Of a stretch of 38,317 nucleotides of DNA, positions 1 to 7,368 are shown piece by piece (the first letter of the stretch is position 1; every line of letters starts with the position of its first letter). The DNA comes from Myceligenerans indicum. GTDB taxonomy: Bacteria; Actinomycetota; Actinomycetes; Actinomycetales; Cellulomonadaceae. Location of the stretch: positions 1 through 38,317 of the forward strand of contig NZ_JABBYC010000044.1 in assembly GCF_016742955.1 (NCBI RefSeq). The letters run 5' to 3'. Under the pieces are notes generated by a model, which was not told the origin of the DNA, ran no database searches, and saw nothing but the letters and a program-made list of their open reading frames with translations. Position numbers and translations under genes: made by a program.

Positions 1-2
1 TC

Positions 3-68
3 CTCCGAGAACTCACCATCGACCTCACCCGCGACTACCAGCCACGCGGCAACCCACCCCGCACATGA
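3..68 (+). CDS. C-terminal fragment, probable IS481-type transposase/integrase
   Basis: An open frame enters from the left edge and stops at TGA 66-68. The visible 21 residues begin LRELTID and continue TRDYQPRG before a short basic tail. This resembles the extreme C-terminus of IS481-family integrase-core transposases as I remember them, so the family call rests on a short tail. Everything catalytic lies outside the window. A perfect hairpin follows 2 nt after the stop. It could instead be the end of an unrelated protein. Confidence 0.4.
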   Translation, partial: LRELTIDLTRDYQPRGNPPRT

Positions 69-70
69 CA

Positions 71-106
71 AATGGCCTGAACCCACAAACGTGGGTTCAG
101 GCCATT
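71..106. terminator. Perfect hairpin, bidirectional terminator
   Basis: A 16-bp perfect stem (71-86 with 91-106, beginning AATGGCCTGAACCCAC) closes a 4-nt AAAC loop. It sits between the plus-strand fragment ending at 68 and the minus-strand tRNA ending at 132, so it can end transcription from both sides. AATGG/CCATT at the stem base gives a weak T-tract in either direction. Confidence 0.75.
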
Positions 107-129
107 CCGATGTCCTGCGACATCACAAA

Positions 130-205
<76 letters not shown>

Positions 206-245
206 GATTGCTCACCGTGAGCCCTCAGGCCCCGGAAGCCTGCTC

Positions 246-275
246 AGCATAGCCGACGCGAGGGCCAGGCACGAA
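246..275 (-). promoter_or_regulatory. Candidate promoter of tRNA-Pro
   Basis: On the minus strand a TATGCT -10 (251-246) is preceded at 18 nt by TTCGTG (275-270), a fair sigma-70 -35. A start near 239 would leave a short 5' leader before the tRNA at 205. Confidence 0.35.
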
Positions 276-308
276 ACCGAAATAGCGGTGAGCCGGATCA
301 CGCCTCCG

Positions 309-770
309 TCAGGCGAGTTCGACCACGATCTCGACCTCGACCGGGGCGTCCAGGGGAAGGACGGCGACACCGACGGCGGAGCGTGCGTGGGGGTCGCCGA
401 AGATCTCGCCCAGGACGTTGCTGGCGCCGTTGATCACGGCGGGCTGCGCGGTGAACGACGGGTCGCTCGCGACGAAGCCGACCACCTTCACCACGCGTGC
501 CACGGAGTCGAGGCTGCCGGTGAGCGACCGGACGGCGGCCAGGGCGTTCAGGGCGCACGTGCGGGCCAGGTCCGCGGCCCGCGCGGGATCGACGAGACCT
601 TCGCCCTCGCCGACCTTGCCGGTCGCGAGGAGGGCGCCGTCGGCCATCGGGAGCTGGCCGGAGGTGTACACGTACTGCCCCGTGCGGACCGCGGGGACGT
701 ACGAGGCGACCGGCGGAACGACGTCGGGCAGCTCGATGCCGAGATCGGTGAGCCGCTGCTCCGCGCTCAC
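309..770 (-). CDS. RidA/YjgF-family protein
   Basis: The 153-aa product matches the RidA (YjgF/YER057c/UK114) family: an N-terminal SGQLP motif after the first strand, a central VVKVVGFVAS segment, and a C-terminal stretch ending VEIVVELA. Family members are cytosolic trimers; classical RidA hydrolyses reactive enamine/imine intermediates from PLP enzymes. This is a longer subgroup (about 150 aa instead of 130) often annotated only as RidA family, so deaminase activity is not certain. The GTG start at 770 shares a GTGA overlap with the stop of the DUF4177 gene, implying translational coupling. Confidence 0.85.
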   Translation of the reverse strand: MSAEQRLTDLGIELPDVVPPVASYVPAVRTGQYVYTSGQLPMADGALLATGKVGEGEGLVDPARAADLARTCALNALAAVRSLTGSLDSVARVVKVVGFVASDPSFTAQPAVINGASNVLGEIFGDPHARSAVGVAVLPLDAPVEVEIVVELA

Positions 771-931
771 TGCTCGCCCGTCGGGCGCTTGAGGTAGGCG
801 ACGAGCCCGGTGCCGTCGGGACCGGGAACGACCTGGACGAGCTCCCAGCCGTCCGAGCCCCACTGGTCGAGGACGGCCTTGGTGTTGTGGATCAGGAGGG
901 GGATCGTCGAGTACTCCCACGTGGTTGCCAT
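767..931 (-). CDS. DUF4177-like small protein
   Basis: This 54-aa soluble protein begins MATTWEYSTIPLL and contains WGSDGWELVQVV, the W-E-L-V pattern of short DUF4177-type proteins. Function is unknown. The ATG at 931 is chosen over an upstream in-frame start because homologs begin near here and a TACCAT box lies 7 nt before it. It is the first gene of a two-gene unit with the RidA-family gene (4-nt overlap), divergent from the penicillin-binding protein gene. Confidence 0.75.
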   Translation of the reverse strand: MATTWEYSTIPLLIHNTKAVLDQWGSDGWELVQVVPGPDGTGLVAYLKRPTGEQ

Positions 932-938
932 GGGGCCG

Positions 939-944
939 ATGGTA
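939..944 (-). promoter_or_regulatory. -10 box TACCAT, DUF4177-RidA unit
   Basis: TACCAT on the minus strand is followed by exactly 7 nt and the ATG at 931, leaving almost no 5' UTR. No Shine-Dalgarno is visible. Confidence 0.5.
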
Positions 945-1027
945 GCCCGGCGTGAGGGCGGGCACCGTACACACGACCCCCACACCACACGGGTCCCTGT
1001 TCAGCGTGTGATCGCAGCCTCGCCCAC

Positions 1028-1033
1028 TACCCT
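1028..1033 (+). promoter_or_regulatory. -10 box TACCCT, PBP unit
   Basis: TACCCT is followed by 7 nt (GGGGACC) and the ATG at 1041. Either a leaderless start or the GGGGA serving as a weak Shine-Dalgarno would fit. Confidence 0.45.
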
Positions 1034-1040
1034 GGGGACC

Positions 1041-3392
1041 ATGTCGCCGGCCCACCCCCTGAGCTCCGAGCCGCGGCGGATCACGCGCAAGATCCCCGCC
1101 ACGCAGCTGATAGCCCTGCTTCTCGCCTTCGTCCTCACCGCCGGTGCCGGCGGGCTCATCGGAGCCGGGATGCTCATCCCGCTCGCTGCGGGGACCGACA
1201 CGACGGTGGACGCCGGCATGGAGCTGTTCAACGAAGTGCCCGACGAGCTGGAGCTGACGCCGCTGTCCGAGCAGTCGCGCATCTTCGCGAGCGACGGGAA
1301 GACGCTGCTGGCCCGGGTCTACGAGCAGAACCGCATCGTGGTGCCGCTCAAGAAGATCTCGACGGACATGCAGCACGCGGCCATCGCGATCGAGGACGAG
1401 CGCTTCTACGAGCACAACGGCGTGGACCCGCAGGGCATCGCCCGCGCTGCCGTGAGCAACGCCTCCGGTGCCGCCCAGCAGGGTGCGTCGACGCTGACGC
1501 AGCAGTACGTGAAGAACTCGCTCATCGAGGAGGCCCTCAAGGAGGGCGACCCGTTCGGCATCCTCGATGCCCGGGAGGACTCGGTCCAGCGCAAGATCCG
1601 CGAGGCGAAGCTCTCGATCGCCATCGAGAAGAAGATGAGCAAGGACGAGATCCTCGAGGGGTACCTGAACGTCGCGCAGTTCGGCGTCAGCATCTACGGG
1701 GTCCAGGTGGCCGCGCAGCGCTACTTCAACAAGGACGCGGCTGACCTGAACGTCGTGGAGGCCGCGACGATCGCCGGGATCACCAAGGAGCCGAGCCGGT
1801 TCGACCCGCTGTCGAACCCGGAGACCAACGAGGAACGCCGCAACATCGTCCTGAACAAGATGTGGGGTCTCGGGTACATCTCCGACAAGGAGTACCAGGA
1901 GGCGAAGGTGATTCCGGTCGAGGACACGCTCAAGCCGCGCAAGCTGCAGCTCGGCTGCGAGGAAGCGCCCGCCGGATCGGCGTTCTTCTGCGACTACGTG
2001 ATCAAGGAGTTCCTGCAGAGCAAGGAGTTCGGCGAGACGCGGGAGGACCGGTACAAGCTTCTCTACCAAGGCGGGGTCGACATCGTGACGACCCTCGACA
2101 TCAAGAAGCAGAAGGCCGCCGCCAAGAACATCGTCGAGGTGGTTCCGACAGATGACCCGAGCGGTCTGGACGCGGCGATCACCTCGGTGGAGCCGGGGAC
2201 CGGAAAGATCCTCGCCATGGCGCAGAACAAGCCGTACGACGCGTCAGGGGACCCCAAGCCGCTGCACACGGCCCTGAACTTCTCGGCGGACTATCTCCAC
2301 GGTGGCTCCAAGGGGTTCCAGCCGGGATCGAACTTCAAGCCGTTCGTGCTCACGGAGTGGTTGCGGAGCGGGCACCACCTGAACGACGTGCTTCCTGCCA
2401 CCGCGGTCACCCTGCCCCAGTCCTCGTTCTCGGGAGGGTGCGAGAACTCCTCGCTCTCGGGTGCGGACTGGTCGGTGCAGAACGCGGAGAACGCGTCGAG
2501 CAGCTCGATGACGGTCGCGCAGGGTACCTACCAGTCGGTGAACACCGTGTACGCACGCATGTCCCAGCGGATGAATCTCTGCGGCGTCCGCCAGGCGGCC
2601 TACGACGCCGGCTACCGCCCGTCGCAGCAGCAGGACGGTACGCCGATCGAGGGTGAGGCCCGTCCGGTGGACATCTTCGTCAACCCCGCCATGACGCTGG
2701 GCACCCAGGAGACGACGCCCCTCTACCAGGCGGCGGCCTACTCGACGTTCGCTGCGAGGGGGGTGTACTGCAGGCCGATCGCCGTGCTGTCGGTGAAGAC
2801 GCGTCGTGGTGAGGAGCTGGACGTGCCCAAGGCGGGCTGCAAGCAGACGCTCGAGCCGAATGTGGCGAACACGGTCGCGTACGCCATGACCAAGGTCTTC
2901 ACGGGCAAGCCGTGGGGGACGGGATTCTGGGTCAAGGACCGGTTCGCCGCGACTCGTCCGGTGGCGGGAAAGACCGGAACCACGCAGAAGGGGTTCCAGA
3001 GCTGGTTCACCGGATACACCCCGAACCTCTCCACGTCCGTGTGGGTCGGAGAGGCACGGGGGAACGTGCAGCACTTCGGGATCATGGTCAACGGTGGCAA
3101 GTACAACTACGAGAAGCCCGGTCAGCCGTACTCCGTGCTGTACGGCAGCTCGCTCGCCCTTCCCGCCTGGGACCTGTACATGTCGGAGGCCACGGCCGAC
3201 CTGGCGCCGCTGGACTTCCCCGGCCCGGACCCGAGCCTGGTCGGCAGGGCTCCCACGCCGCCCAAGCCTGCGGACGACGGCGGCGACACCGGTGAGGGCG
3301 GCGGTGACAACGGCGGATCCGGTGACACCACACCGGCCGGTGACGCCGGTGGTGGCGCCGACAACGGTGGTGGCACCGGGTCGGACGGCTGA
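1041..3392 (+). CDS. Class A penicillin-binding protein (bifunctional)
   Basis: The 783-aa protein polymerises and cross-links peptidoglycan at the outer face of the membrane. A short cytosolic basic segment precedes one membrane anchor (about 20-50). The GT51 glycosyltransferase domain follows (about 75-260), with the EDERFYEH catalytic motif (about 118-125) and GASTLTQQ (148-155). The transpeptidase domain (about 370-720) shows S430-N-F-K (catalytic SxxK), SVN (SxN) and KTGTT (KTG). The last 60 residues are a Gly/Asp/Pro-rich low-complexity tail, with no PASTA domain. Start ATG 1041 sits 7 nt after a TACCCT box; longer starts would run into the divergent promoter. The metallophosphoesterase gene follows after 3 nt. 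Confidence 0.93.
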   Translation: MSPAHPLSSEPRRITRKIPATQLIALLLAFVLTAGAGGLIGAGMLIPLAAGTDTTVDAGMELFNEVPDELELTPLSEQSRIFASDGKTLLARVYEQNRIVVPLKKISTDMQHAAIAIEDERFYEHNGVDPQGIARAAVSNASGAAQQGASTLTQQYVKNSLIEEALKEGDPFGILDAREDSVQRKIREAKLSIAIEKKMSKDEILEGYLNVAQFGVSIYGVQVAAQRYFNKDAADLNVVEAATIAGITKEPSRFDPLSNPETNEERRNIVLNKMWGLGYISDKEYQEAKVIPVEDTLKPRKLQLGCEEAPAGSAFFCDYVIKEFLQSKEFGETREDRYKLLYQGGVDIVTTLDIKKQKAAAKNIVEVVPTDDPSGLDAAITSVEPGTGKILAMAQNKPYDASGDPKPLHTALNFSADYLHGGSKGFQPGSNFKPFVLTEWLRSGHHLNDVLPATAVTLPQSSFSGGCENSSLSGADWSVQNAENASSSSMTVAQGTYQSVNTVYARMSQRMNLCGVRQAAYDAGYRPSQQQDGTPIEGEARPVDIFVNPAMTLGTQETTPLYQAAAYSTFAARGVYCRPIAVLSVKTRRGEELDVPKAGCKQTLEPNVANTVAYAMTKVFTGKPWGTGFWVKDRFAATRPVAGKTGTTQKGFQSWFTGYTPNLSTSVWVGEARGNVQHFGIMVNGGKYNYEKPGQPYSVLYGSSLALPAWDLYMSEATADLAPLDFPGPDPSLVGRAPTPPKPADDGGDTGEGGGDNGGSGDTTPAGDAGGGADNGGGTGSDG

Positions 3393-3395
3393 CCG

Positions 3396-4394
3396 GTGGC
3401 CGCACGCACCGCGCTGACCGCCCTCGCGGCCGTCGGCGCAGCAGGCGCCGCAGGTCTCGCCTACGCACATCTTGAGTCGAAGCTGTTCACGGTGCGCCGC
3501 TGCACGGTCCCGGTGCTGCCGCCCGGGCAGCCTCCCGTCCGGGTGCTGCACCTCAGCGACCTGCACCTCACCCCGTCGCAGCACACCAAGCAGGACTGGG
3601 TGCGCTCACTCGCGGGCCTTGCGCCGGACGTCGTGGTCAACACCGGCGACAACTTCGGCCACCTGCGGGCACTCGCGCCGCTGCTGGACGTGCTGGGGCC
3701 GCTCATGGAGGTGCCGGGTGCGTTCGTGATGGGCTCGAACGACTACTTCGCGCCCACGTTCAAGAGCCCGGCGCGCTACCTGCTGCCCGACGCCCGTGTT
3801 CAACGCGACGATCTCGTGCCGCTCCCCACGGAGTCACTGGCGAAGGCGTTCCGCGAGGCCGGCTGGGCGGACCTGACGAACCGTCGCGACACGATCACGC
3901 TGCGCGACGGCCGGGAGCTCGATCTGGTGGGCATGGACGATCCGCACCTGGACCGCGACGTCATGCCGGAGCCGCGAGCGGCGGGCCCGATCTCCGCCGA
4001 CGCCGACGCCTCACGTTCGCGTGGTGCGACCGGCTCGGACGGCGTCCGTGGTGAGCGGGACACCCTGCTTCGCCTCGGAGTGGTGCACGCGCCATATCTG
4101 CGCGTACTCAACCAGCTCCGGGCCGACGGCGCGGACCTGATCCTCGCCGGGCACACCCACGGCGGCCAGCTCTGCCTTCCGGGTATCGGCGCGCTCGTCA
4201 CGAACTGCGACCTGGACCGCGGACGCGCCTCTGGCCTGCACGGCTGGCCGGGCCCGCGCCCGGACGAGCCAGGTGGTGAGGACTCGACCTGGCTCCAGGT
4301 GTCCGCCGGTGCCGGAACGTCCCCGTACTGGCAGCTCCGCTTCGCCTGCCGACCGGAGGCCACGCTCCTCACCCTCACCGCCAGGGCGGCGTGA
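3396..4394 (+). CDS. Metallophosphoesterase, YkuE-like
   Basis: This 332-aa calcineurin-like phosphoesterase has LHLSDLHLT (D-x-H), VNTGDN (GDx), GSNDY (the GNH/D position) and LAGHTHGGQ (GHTH), all the metal ligands of the fold. An Ala-rich hydrophobic N-terminus (about 1-25) suggests a membrane anchor, so the enzyme probably acts at the membrane. Residues about 193-220 are a charged low-complexity insert. The GTG start lies 3 nt after the PBP stop, so the two are co-transcribed and probably coupled; this PBP-phosphoesterase pairing recurs in actinobacteria. Substrate unknown. Confidence 0.88.
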   Translation: MAARTALTALAAVGAAGAAGLAYAHLESKLFTVRRCTVPVLPPGQPPVRVLHLSDLHLTPSQHTKQDWVRSLAGLAPDVVVNTGDNFGHLRALAPLLDVLGPLMEVPGAFVMGSNDYFAPTFKSPARYLLPDARVQRDDLVPLPTESLAKAFREAGWADLTNRRDTITLRDGRELDLVGMDDPHLDRDVMPEPRAAGPISADADASRSRGATGSDGVRGERDTLLRLGVVHAPYLRVLNQLRADGADLILAGHTHGGQLCLPGIGALVTNCDLDRGRASGLHGWPGPRPDEPGGEDSTWLQVSAGAGTSPYWQLRFACRPEATLLTLTARAA

Positions 4395-4480
4395 CCCTAG
4401 GCCTGCGAGACGCGAGGGCCTCGGCGAGGCCGTAGCTGCCGAAGGCGGTCACGACTGGCGTCGTGATCTCCGCGAACGGC

Positions 4481-4512
4481 GCCGTAAGACATGCGCGCCG
4501 TAGGACATGCGC
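4481..4512. repeat. 16-nt tandem duplication
   Basis: GCCGTAAGACATGCGC (4481-4496) is followed directly by the same unit with one change (A to G; 4497-4512). It leads into the 14-nt array at 4527. This lies in the 502-bp stretch 4395-4896, where I find no convincing gene. Confidence 0.8.
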
Positions 4513-4526
4513 GCAGTCGGCGCTGC

Positions 4527-4596
4527 CCTGGCACAGCCCGCCTGGCACAACTCGCCTGGCACAACTCGCCTGGCACAGCTCGCCCGGCACGCCTCG
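4527..4596. repeat. 14-nt tandem array, five units
   Basis: Five contiguous 14-nt units of consensus CCTGGCACARCTCG run through 4527-4540, 4541-4554, 4555-4568, 4569-4582 and 4583-4596. Units 2 and 3 are identical, 1 and 4 differ by one or two bases, and the last is the most degenerate. There are no spacers. The rest of the gap (4597-4774) shows no recognisable feature. Confidence 0.9.
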
Positions 4597-4774
4597 GAGC
4601 CTGCGGGCCCGTCGGGCCAGGCGGCGAGAGAACACGGGGCGGGTTCCCGCTCGCCTGCCGCTCTGATCACCCGCCGGGCGGGTGCGGTGTCGATGCGTTC
4701 CCTGGTCGTGGAAGACGGTTCTGAAAAGCCCGGACGAGAGCCGGGTAAACCTGCTCCACGGGTTTTCTGAAATG

Positions 4775-4843
4775 CCTCAACAACCTCAAGAGCCTCAAGG
4801 GAAACCTTGAGCCGTTCTTGAGGATCTTCGGCTGGGCGTTGAG
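4775..4843 (+). promoter_or_regulatory. CCTCAA/TTGAGG box cluster upstream of GT2 gene
   Basis: Three CCTCAA copies stand exactly 9 nt apart (4775, 4784, 4793). They are followed by the inverse motif at 4805-4811 (CCTTGAG), 4817-4823 (CTTGAGG) and 4838-4843 (GTTGAG). The third direct copy and first inverse copy form a CTCAAGG-GAAA-CCTTGAG hairpin. Phased direct repeats are typical of OmpR-family binding sites, and an OmpR-family regulator is encoded two genes downstream. Regulator and promoter position are inferred. Confidence 0.5.
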
Positions 4844-4896
4844 TTCTGGATCGCAGGCTGGAATCAGCCATTCAGATACTCACGAGAGGCATCGCC

Positions 4897-6219
4897 ATGG
4901 CGGAGATCCAACGCTCCTGCGAGCTGAGCAGGTGCCAAGGCGTTCTTGACGAGCCGTACGGACTCGCGCGTTCTTCCGACCACTCGGAAATACATTCGTG
5001 GTCATTCGGCCCCGGGCGTTCGGAAAGCCGCTCGGTGAATGCCGTCATGCCTTACTCGAGTGCCATTCTGCAGGCTCCCGCCCGCAGCGAGGGAATTTCC
5101 GGCGAATACGGTGGCTCGCACGACGCGGCCGTGATCGCGGAACCCTCGCCGGAGCATTCGGTCCATGGCCGCGTCGTGGTCCTGATCCCCGCGCACAACG
5201 AGTCGGAGGGGATCACCGAGACCGTCACGGCACTGAGCCGCCAGACCCGGCCGCCCGACGAGGTACTCGTTGTCTCGGACAACTCGACGGACGACACGGT
5301 CGAGCTCGCGAAGCGCGCCGGCGCCAACGTCACCGAAACGGTCGGGAACAGCCACAAGAAGGCCGGAGCGCTCAACCAGGCCCTGTCCACGGTGCTTCCT
5401 CGGCTCCAGGAAGATGACTTCGTGCTGGTGCAGGACGCGGACAGCGTGCTGGACCCCGAGTTCATCGAGAGCGCACTCTCTCACCTCGCTGCCGACGACC
5501 GGCTCGGGGCGGCCGGAGGGGTGTTCCGCGGCCAGGACGGCGGAGGATTCGTCGGTCATCTGCAGCGCAACGAGTATGCGCGATACGCGCGCGACGTACG
5601 GCGCCTCAAGGGGAAGTGTCTGGTCGTCACCGGCACGGCGGCCGTGTTTCGCGCCTCGACGCTGCGGGACGTGCAGACGGCGAGGCTGTCGGGTGAGATC
5701 CCCGCCGGGGACGGGCGCGGCGGCATCTACGACACGACGGTGCTGACGGAGGACAACGAGATCTCGTTCGCGTTGATGCACCTCGGCTACAAGATCCTGT
5801 CGCCCAAGGGCTGCACGCTGACCACCGAAGTGATGCCGACCTGGCGGGAGCTCTGGAACCAGCGGCTCCGCTGGAAGCGAGGCGCGATCGAGAACTGCGT
5901 CCAGTACGGCCTGACGCGTGTCACCGCGCCCTACTGGGGCCGGCAACTGCTGACCATGGTGGGAATCCTGGTGACCCTGGCCTATCTGGGGACAATCATT
6001 TGGTCCCTCGCAGCGTATGGATCACTGCACATCCACCCGTTCTGGCTGGCGCTGACCGGAGTTTTCGCCCTGGAGCGCATTATCACTCTGCGGGACCGAG
6101 GACCGGTCAGGCAGATGATCGCAGGAACGCTCTACGAACTGCCGTTCGACATGTTTCTTCAGGTATGTCATGGGAAGGCGTATCTGGACTCTGTGATGAA
6201 CCGAGAGAGGAGATGGTGA
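4897..6219 (+). CDS. GT2 glycosyltransferase, processive (chitin/hyaluronan synthase-like)
   Basis: The 440-aa enzyme probably transfers a sugar from a nucleotide-sugar into a surface polysaccharide at the inner membrane. The GT-A core starts near residue 92 (VVVLIPAHNESEG) and shows D-A-D at 180-182 (metal/nucleotide-sugar site), TED at 284-286 (catalytic base) and Q322-R-L-R-W326 (QxxRW of processive enzymes). Two hydrophobic segments (about 350-375 and 380-397) anchor the C-terminus, fewer than in BcsA or HasA. The first 90 residues are an unrecognised extension. The start is chosen for the GAGAGG ribosome site 7 nt upstream of ATG 4897; ATG 5047 is the alternative. The small LASTG-peptide gene follows after 2 nt, so they form one unit. 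The polymer is unknown. Confidence 0.85.
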   Translation: MAEIQRSCELSRCQGVLDEPYGLARSSDHSEIHSWSFGPGRSESRSVNAVMPYSSAILQAPARSEGISGEYGGSHDAAVIAEPSPEHSVHGRVVVLIPAHNESEGITETVTALSRQTRPPDEVLVVSDNSTDDTVELAKRAGANVTETVGNSHKKAGALNQALSTVLPRLQEDDFVLVQDADSVLDPEFIESALSHLAADDRLGAAGGVFRGQDGGGFVGHLQRNEYARYARDVRRLKGKCLVVTGTAAVFRASTLRDVQTARLSGEIPAGDGRGGIYDTTVLTEDNEISFALMHLGYKILSPKGCTLTTEVMPTWRELWNQRLRWKRGAIENCVQYGLTRVTAPYWGRQLLTMVGILVTLAYLGTIIWSLAAYGSLHIHPFWLALTGVFALERIITLRDRGPVRQMIAGTLYELPFDMFLQVCHGKAYLDSVMNRERRW

Positions 6220-6221
6220 CA

Positions 6222-6380
6222 ATGTACAACGGAGCAGCACTGGGCACGCTTGGAGGTGGAGGTGCAGCAGCCCTGGCCTCTACCGGTCCCGAGAACCTGC
6301 TGTGGATCGGACTGGCGTCATTCGCGCTGGTCGCAGCCGGAGTAGCCGTACGACGGATCATTCCTCGCAGGGAAGCGTGA
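6222..6380 (+). CDS. 52-aa LAXTG sorting-signal peptide
   Basis: The product is almost nothing but a cell-wall sorting signal: a Gly/Ala-rich stretch (4-17), L18-A-S-T-G22, a hydrophobic span (26-43) and a basic tail RRIIPRRE (44-51). LAXTG is the motif of actinobacterial class E sortases, and motif, membrane span and positive tail are in the right order. No separate N-terminal signal peptide is present, so the single span would also have to serve for membrane insertion. ATG 6222 has AGAGAGGAG about 9 nt upstream; earlier in-frame ATG 6213 and GTG 6216 overlap the GT2 gene and are too close to that site. A strong terminator follows. Function unknown; no sortase gene lies in this window. Confidence 0.7.
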   Translation: MYNGAALGTLGGGGAAALASTGPENLLWIGLASFALVAAGVAVRRIIPRREA

Positions 6381-6391
6381 TCTCCGCGCAC

Positions 6392-6437
6392 CGGAAGGGT
6401 GCTTGTCACCGTCATCATCGTGGCAAGCACCCTTCCG
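6392..6437 (+). terminator. Terminator of GT2-peptide unit
   Basis: CGGAAGGGTGCTTG (6392-6405) pairs perfectly with CAAGCACCCTTCCG (6424-6437). The stem can extend inward by TCAC/GTGG with one wobble. It starts 11 nt after the peptide gene's stop and has no clear T-run. Confidence 0.75.
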
Positions 6438-6539
6438 TGTGGCATCGTGGTCGAAGGCCGAGCGCATGACGTCGCCTCATCTCCCTGTGGACAACGCCGT
6501 GGGCACCGTCTTGGGACGGCGGCGCGGCGCTGTCGTTGC

Positions 6540-6545
6540 TACGTT
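6540..6545 (+). promoter_or_regulatory. -10 box TACGTT, response regulator
   Basis: TACGTT lies 6 nt before the ATG at 6552 and no Shine-Dalgarno is visible. This gives the regulator its own promoter beyond the terminator at 6392-6437. Confidence 0.45.
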
Positions 6546-6551
6546 CGACAG

Positions 6552-7295
6552 ATGGACGAGACCGGTGATCGAGGTGTTGCGGTCGTCGTGGAGGATGACG
6601 ACGACATCCGCGCACTCATCGAGTTCACGCTGCGACAGGCCGGGTTCACCGTCCATCCCGCGACCACCGGTGCGCAGGGAGTGGCACTGGTCAGGGCCCA
6701 TGAGCCCATCGTGACGACCGTCGACGTCGCCCTGCCCGACATCGACGGGTTCGAGGTCGTGCGGCGGCTGCGGACCTTCTCCGACACCGTCGTGGTCATG
6801 CTCACCGGCCGGGTCGCCGAACCCGACACGCTCATGGGTCTTGAGGTGGGCGCCGACGAGTACGTCACCAAGCCGTTCCGGCCGCGCGAGCTCCGCGCGC
6901 GCGTCGACGCGCTCCTGCGCCGTGCCGGCCGGTCCACGACGTCGGCTCCGGAACCGTCGAACGGTCCCGCGTCCGGGGCGTCCAACGGGGAGCTCGAGGT
7001 CGACACCGCACGCCGCACGGTCCGGCTGGGCGGCGAGCTCGTCCAGCTCACGCGCACGGAGTTCGAGCTCCTCGCCGCCCTCCACGACGCGCACGGGCGG
7101 ACGGTGGCCAAGGGTGATCTCGCGGCCCTGCTCTGGCCGGACCAGTACCGCTACGGAGGCCGGGTCTCGGAGGCGGATCACCGTACGGTCGAGGTGCACG
7201 TGGCCAACGTCCGGCGCAAGCTCGGCGACAGCCCGGCGAGCCCTCGCTTCATCCACACGGTCCGGGGGCTGGGGTACAGGTTCGAGGGCGCGTGA
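6552..7295 (+). CDS. OmpR/PhoB-family response regulator
   Basis: The 247-aa protein has a receiver domain (about 9-120) with acidic cluster EDDDD (14-18), phospho-acceptor D58 in VDVALPDIDG, T85 and K107 in VTKPF. A winged-helix DNA-binding domain follows (about 145-245), with ELTRTEFELL-type helix and VEVHVANVRRKLG recognition helix, ending in GLGYRFEG. No histidine kinase is encoded next to it. It faces the same way as the GT2 unit, and the phased repeats at 4775-4843 are plausible targets. The start is set at ATG 6552; the upstream in-frame extension runs back through the terminator and is unlikely to be coding. Confidence 0.9.
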   Translation: MDETGDRGVAVVVEDDDDIRALIEFTLRQAGFTVHPATTGAQGVALVRAHEPIVTTVDVALPDIDGFEVVRRLRTFSDTVVVMLTGRVAEPDTLMGLEVGADEYVTKPFRPRELRARVDALLRRAGRSTTSAPEPSNGPASGASNGELEVDTARRTVRLGGELVQLTRTEFELLAALHDAHGRTVAKGDLAALLWPDQYRYGGRVSEADHRTVEVHVANVRRKLGDSPASPRFIHTVRGLGYRFEGA

Positions 7296-7315
7296 GAAGG
7301 AGCCCGCCGACGACA

Positions 7316-7344
7316 ATGGCCCGGACCGTTCAGGTCCGGGCCAT
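7316..7344. terminator. Bidirectional terminator
   Basis: A perfect 12-bp stem, ATGGCCCGGACC (7316-7327) with GGTCCGGGCCAT (7333-7344), closes the GTTCA loop between the convergent response-regulator and Crp genes. Confidence 0.8.
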
Positions 7345-7368
7345 CGGGTGCAATCGGCGGGAGACGTC

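Noticed and set aside
309..2069. 586-codon minus-strand frame reaching into the PBP gene
   Set aside because: Only its last 153 codons (RidA family) are conserved; the rest is antisense to the penicillin-binding protein.
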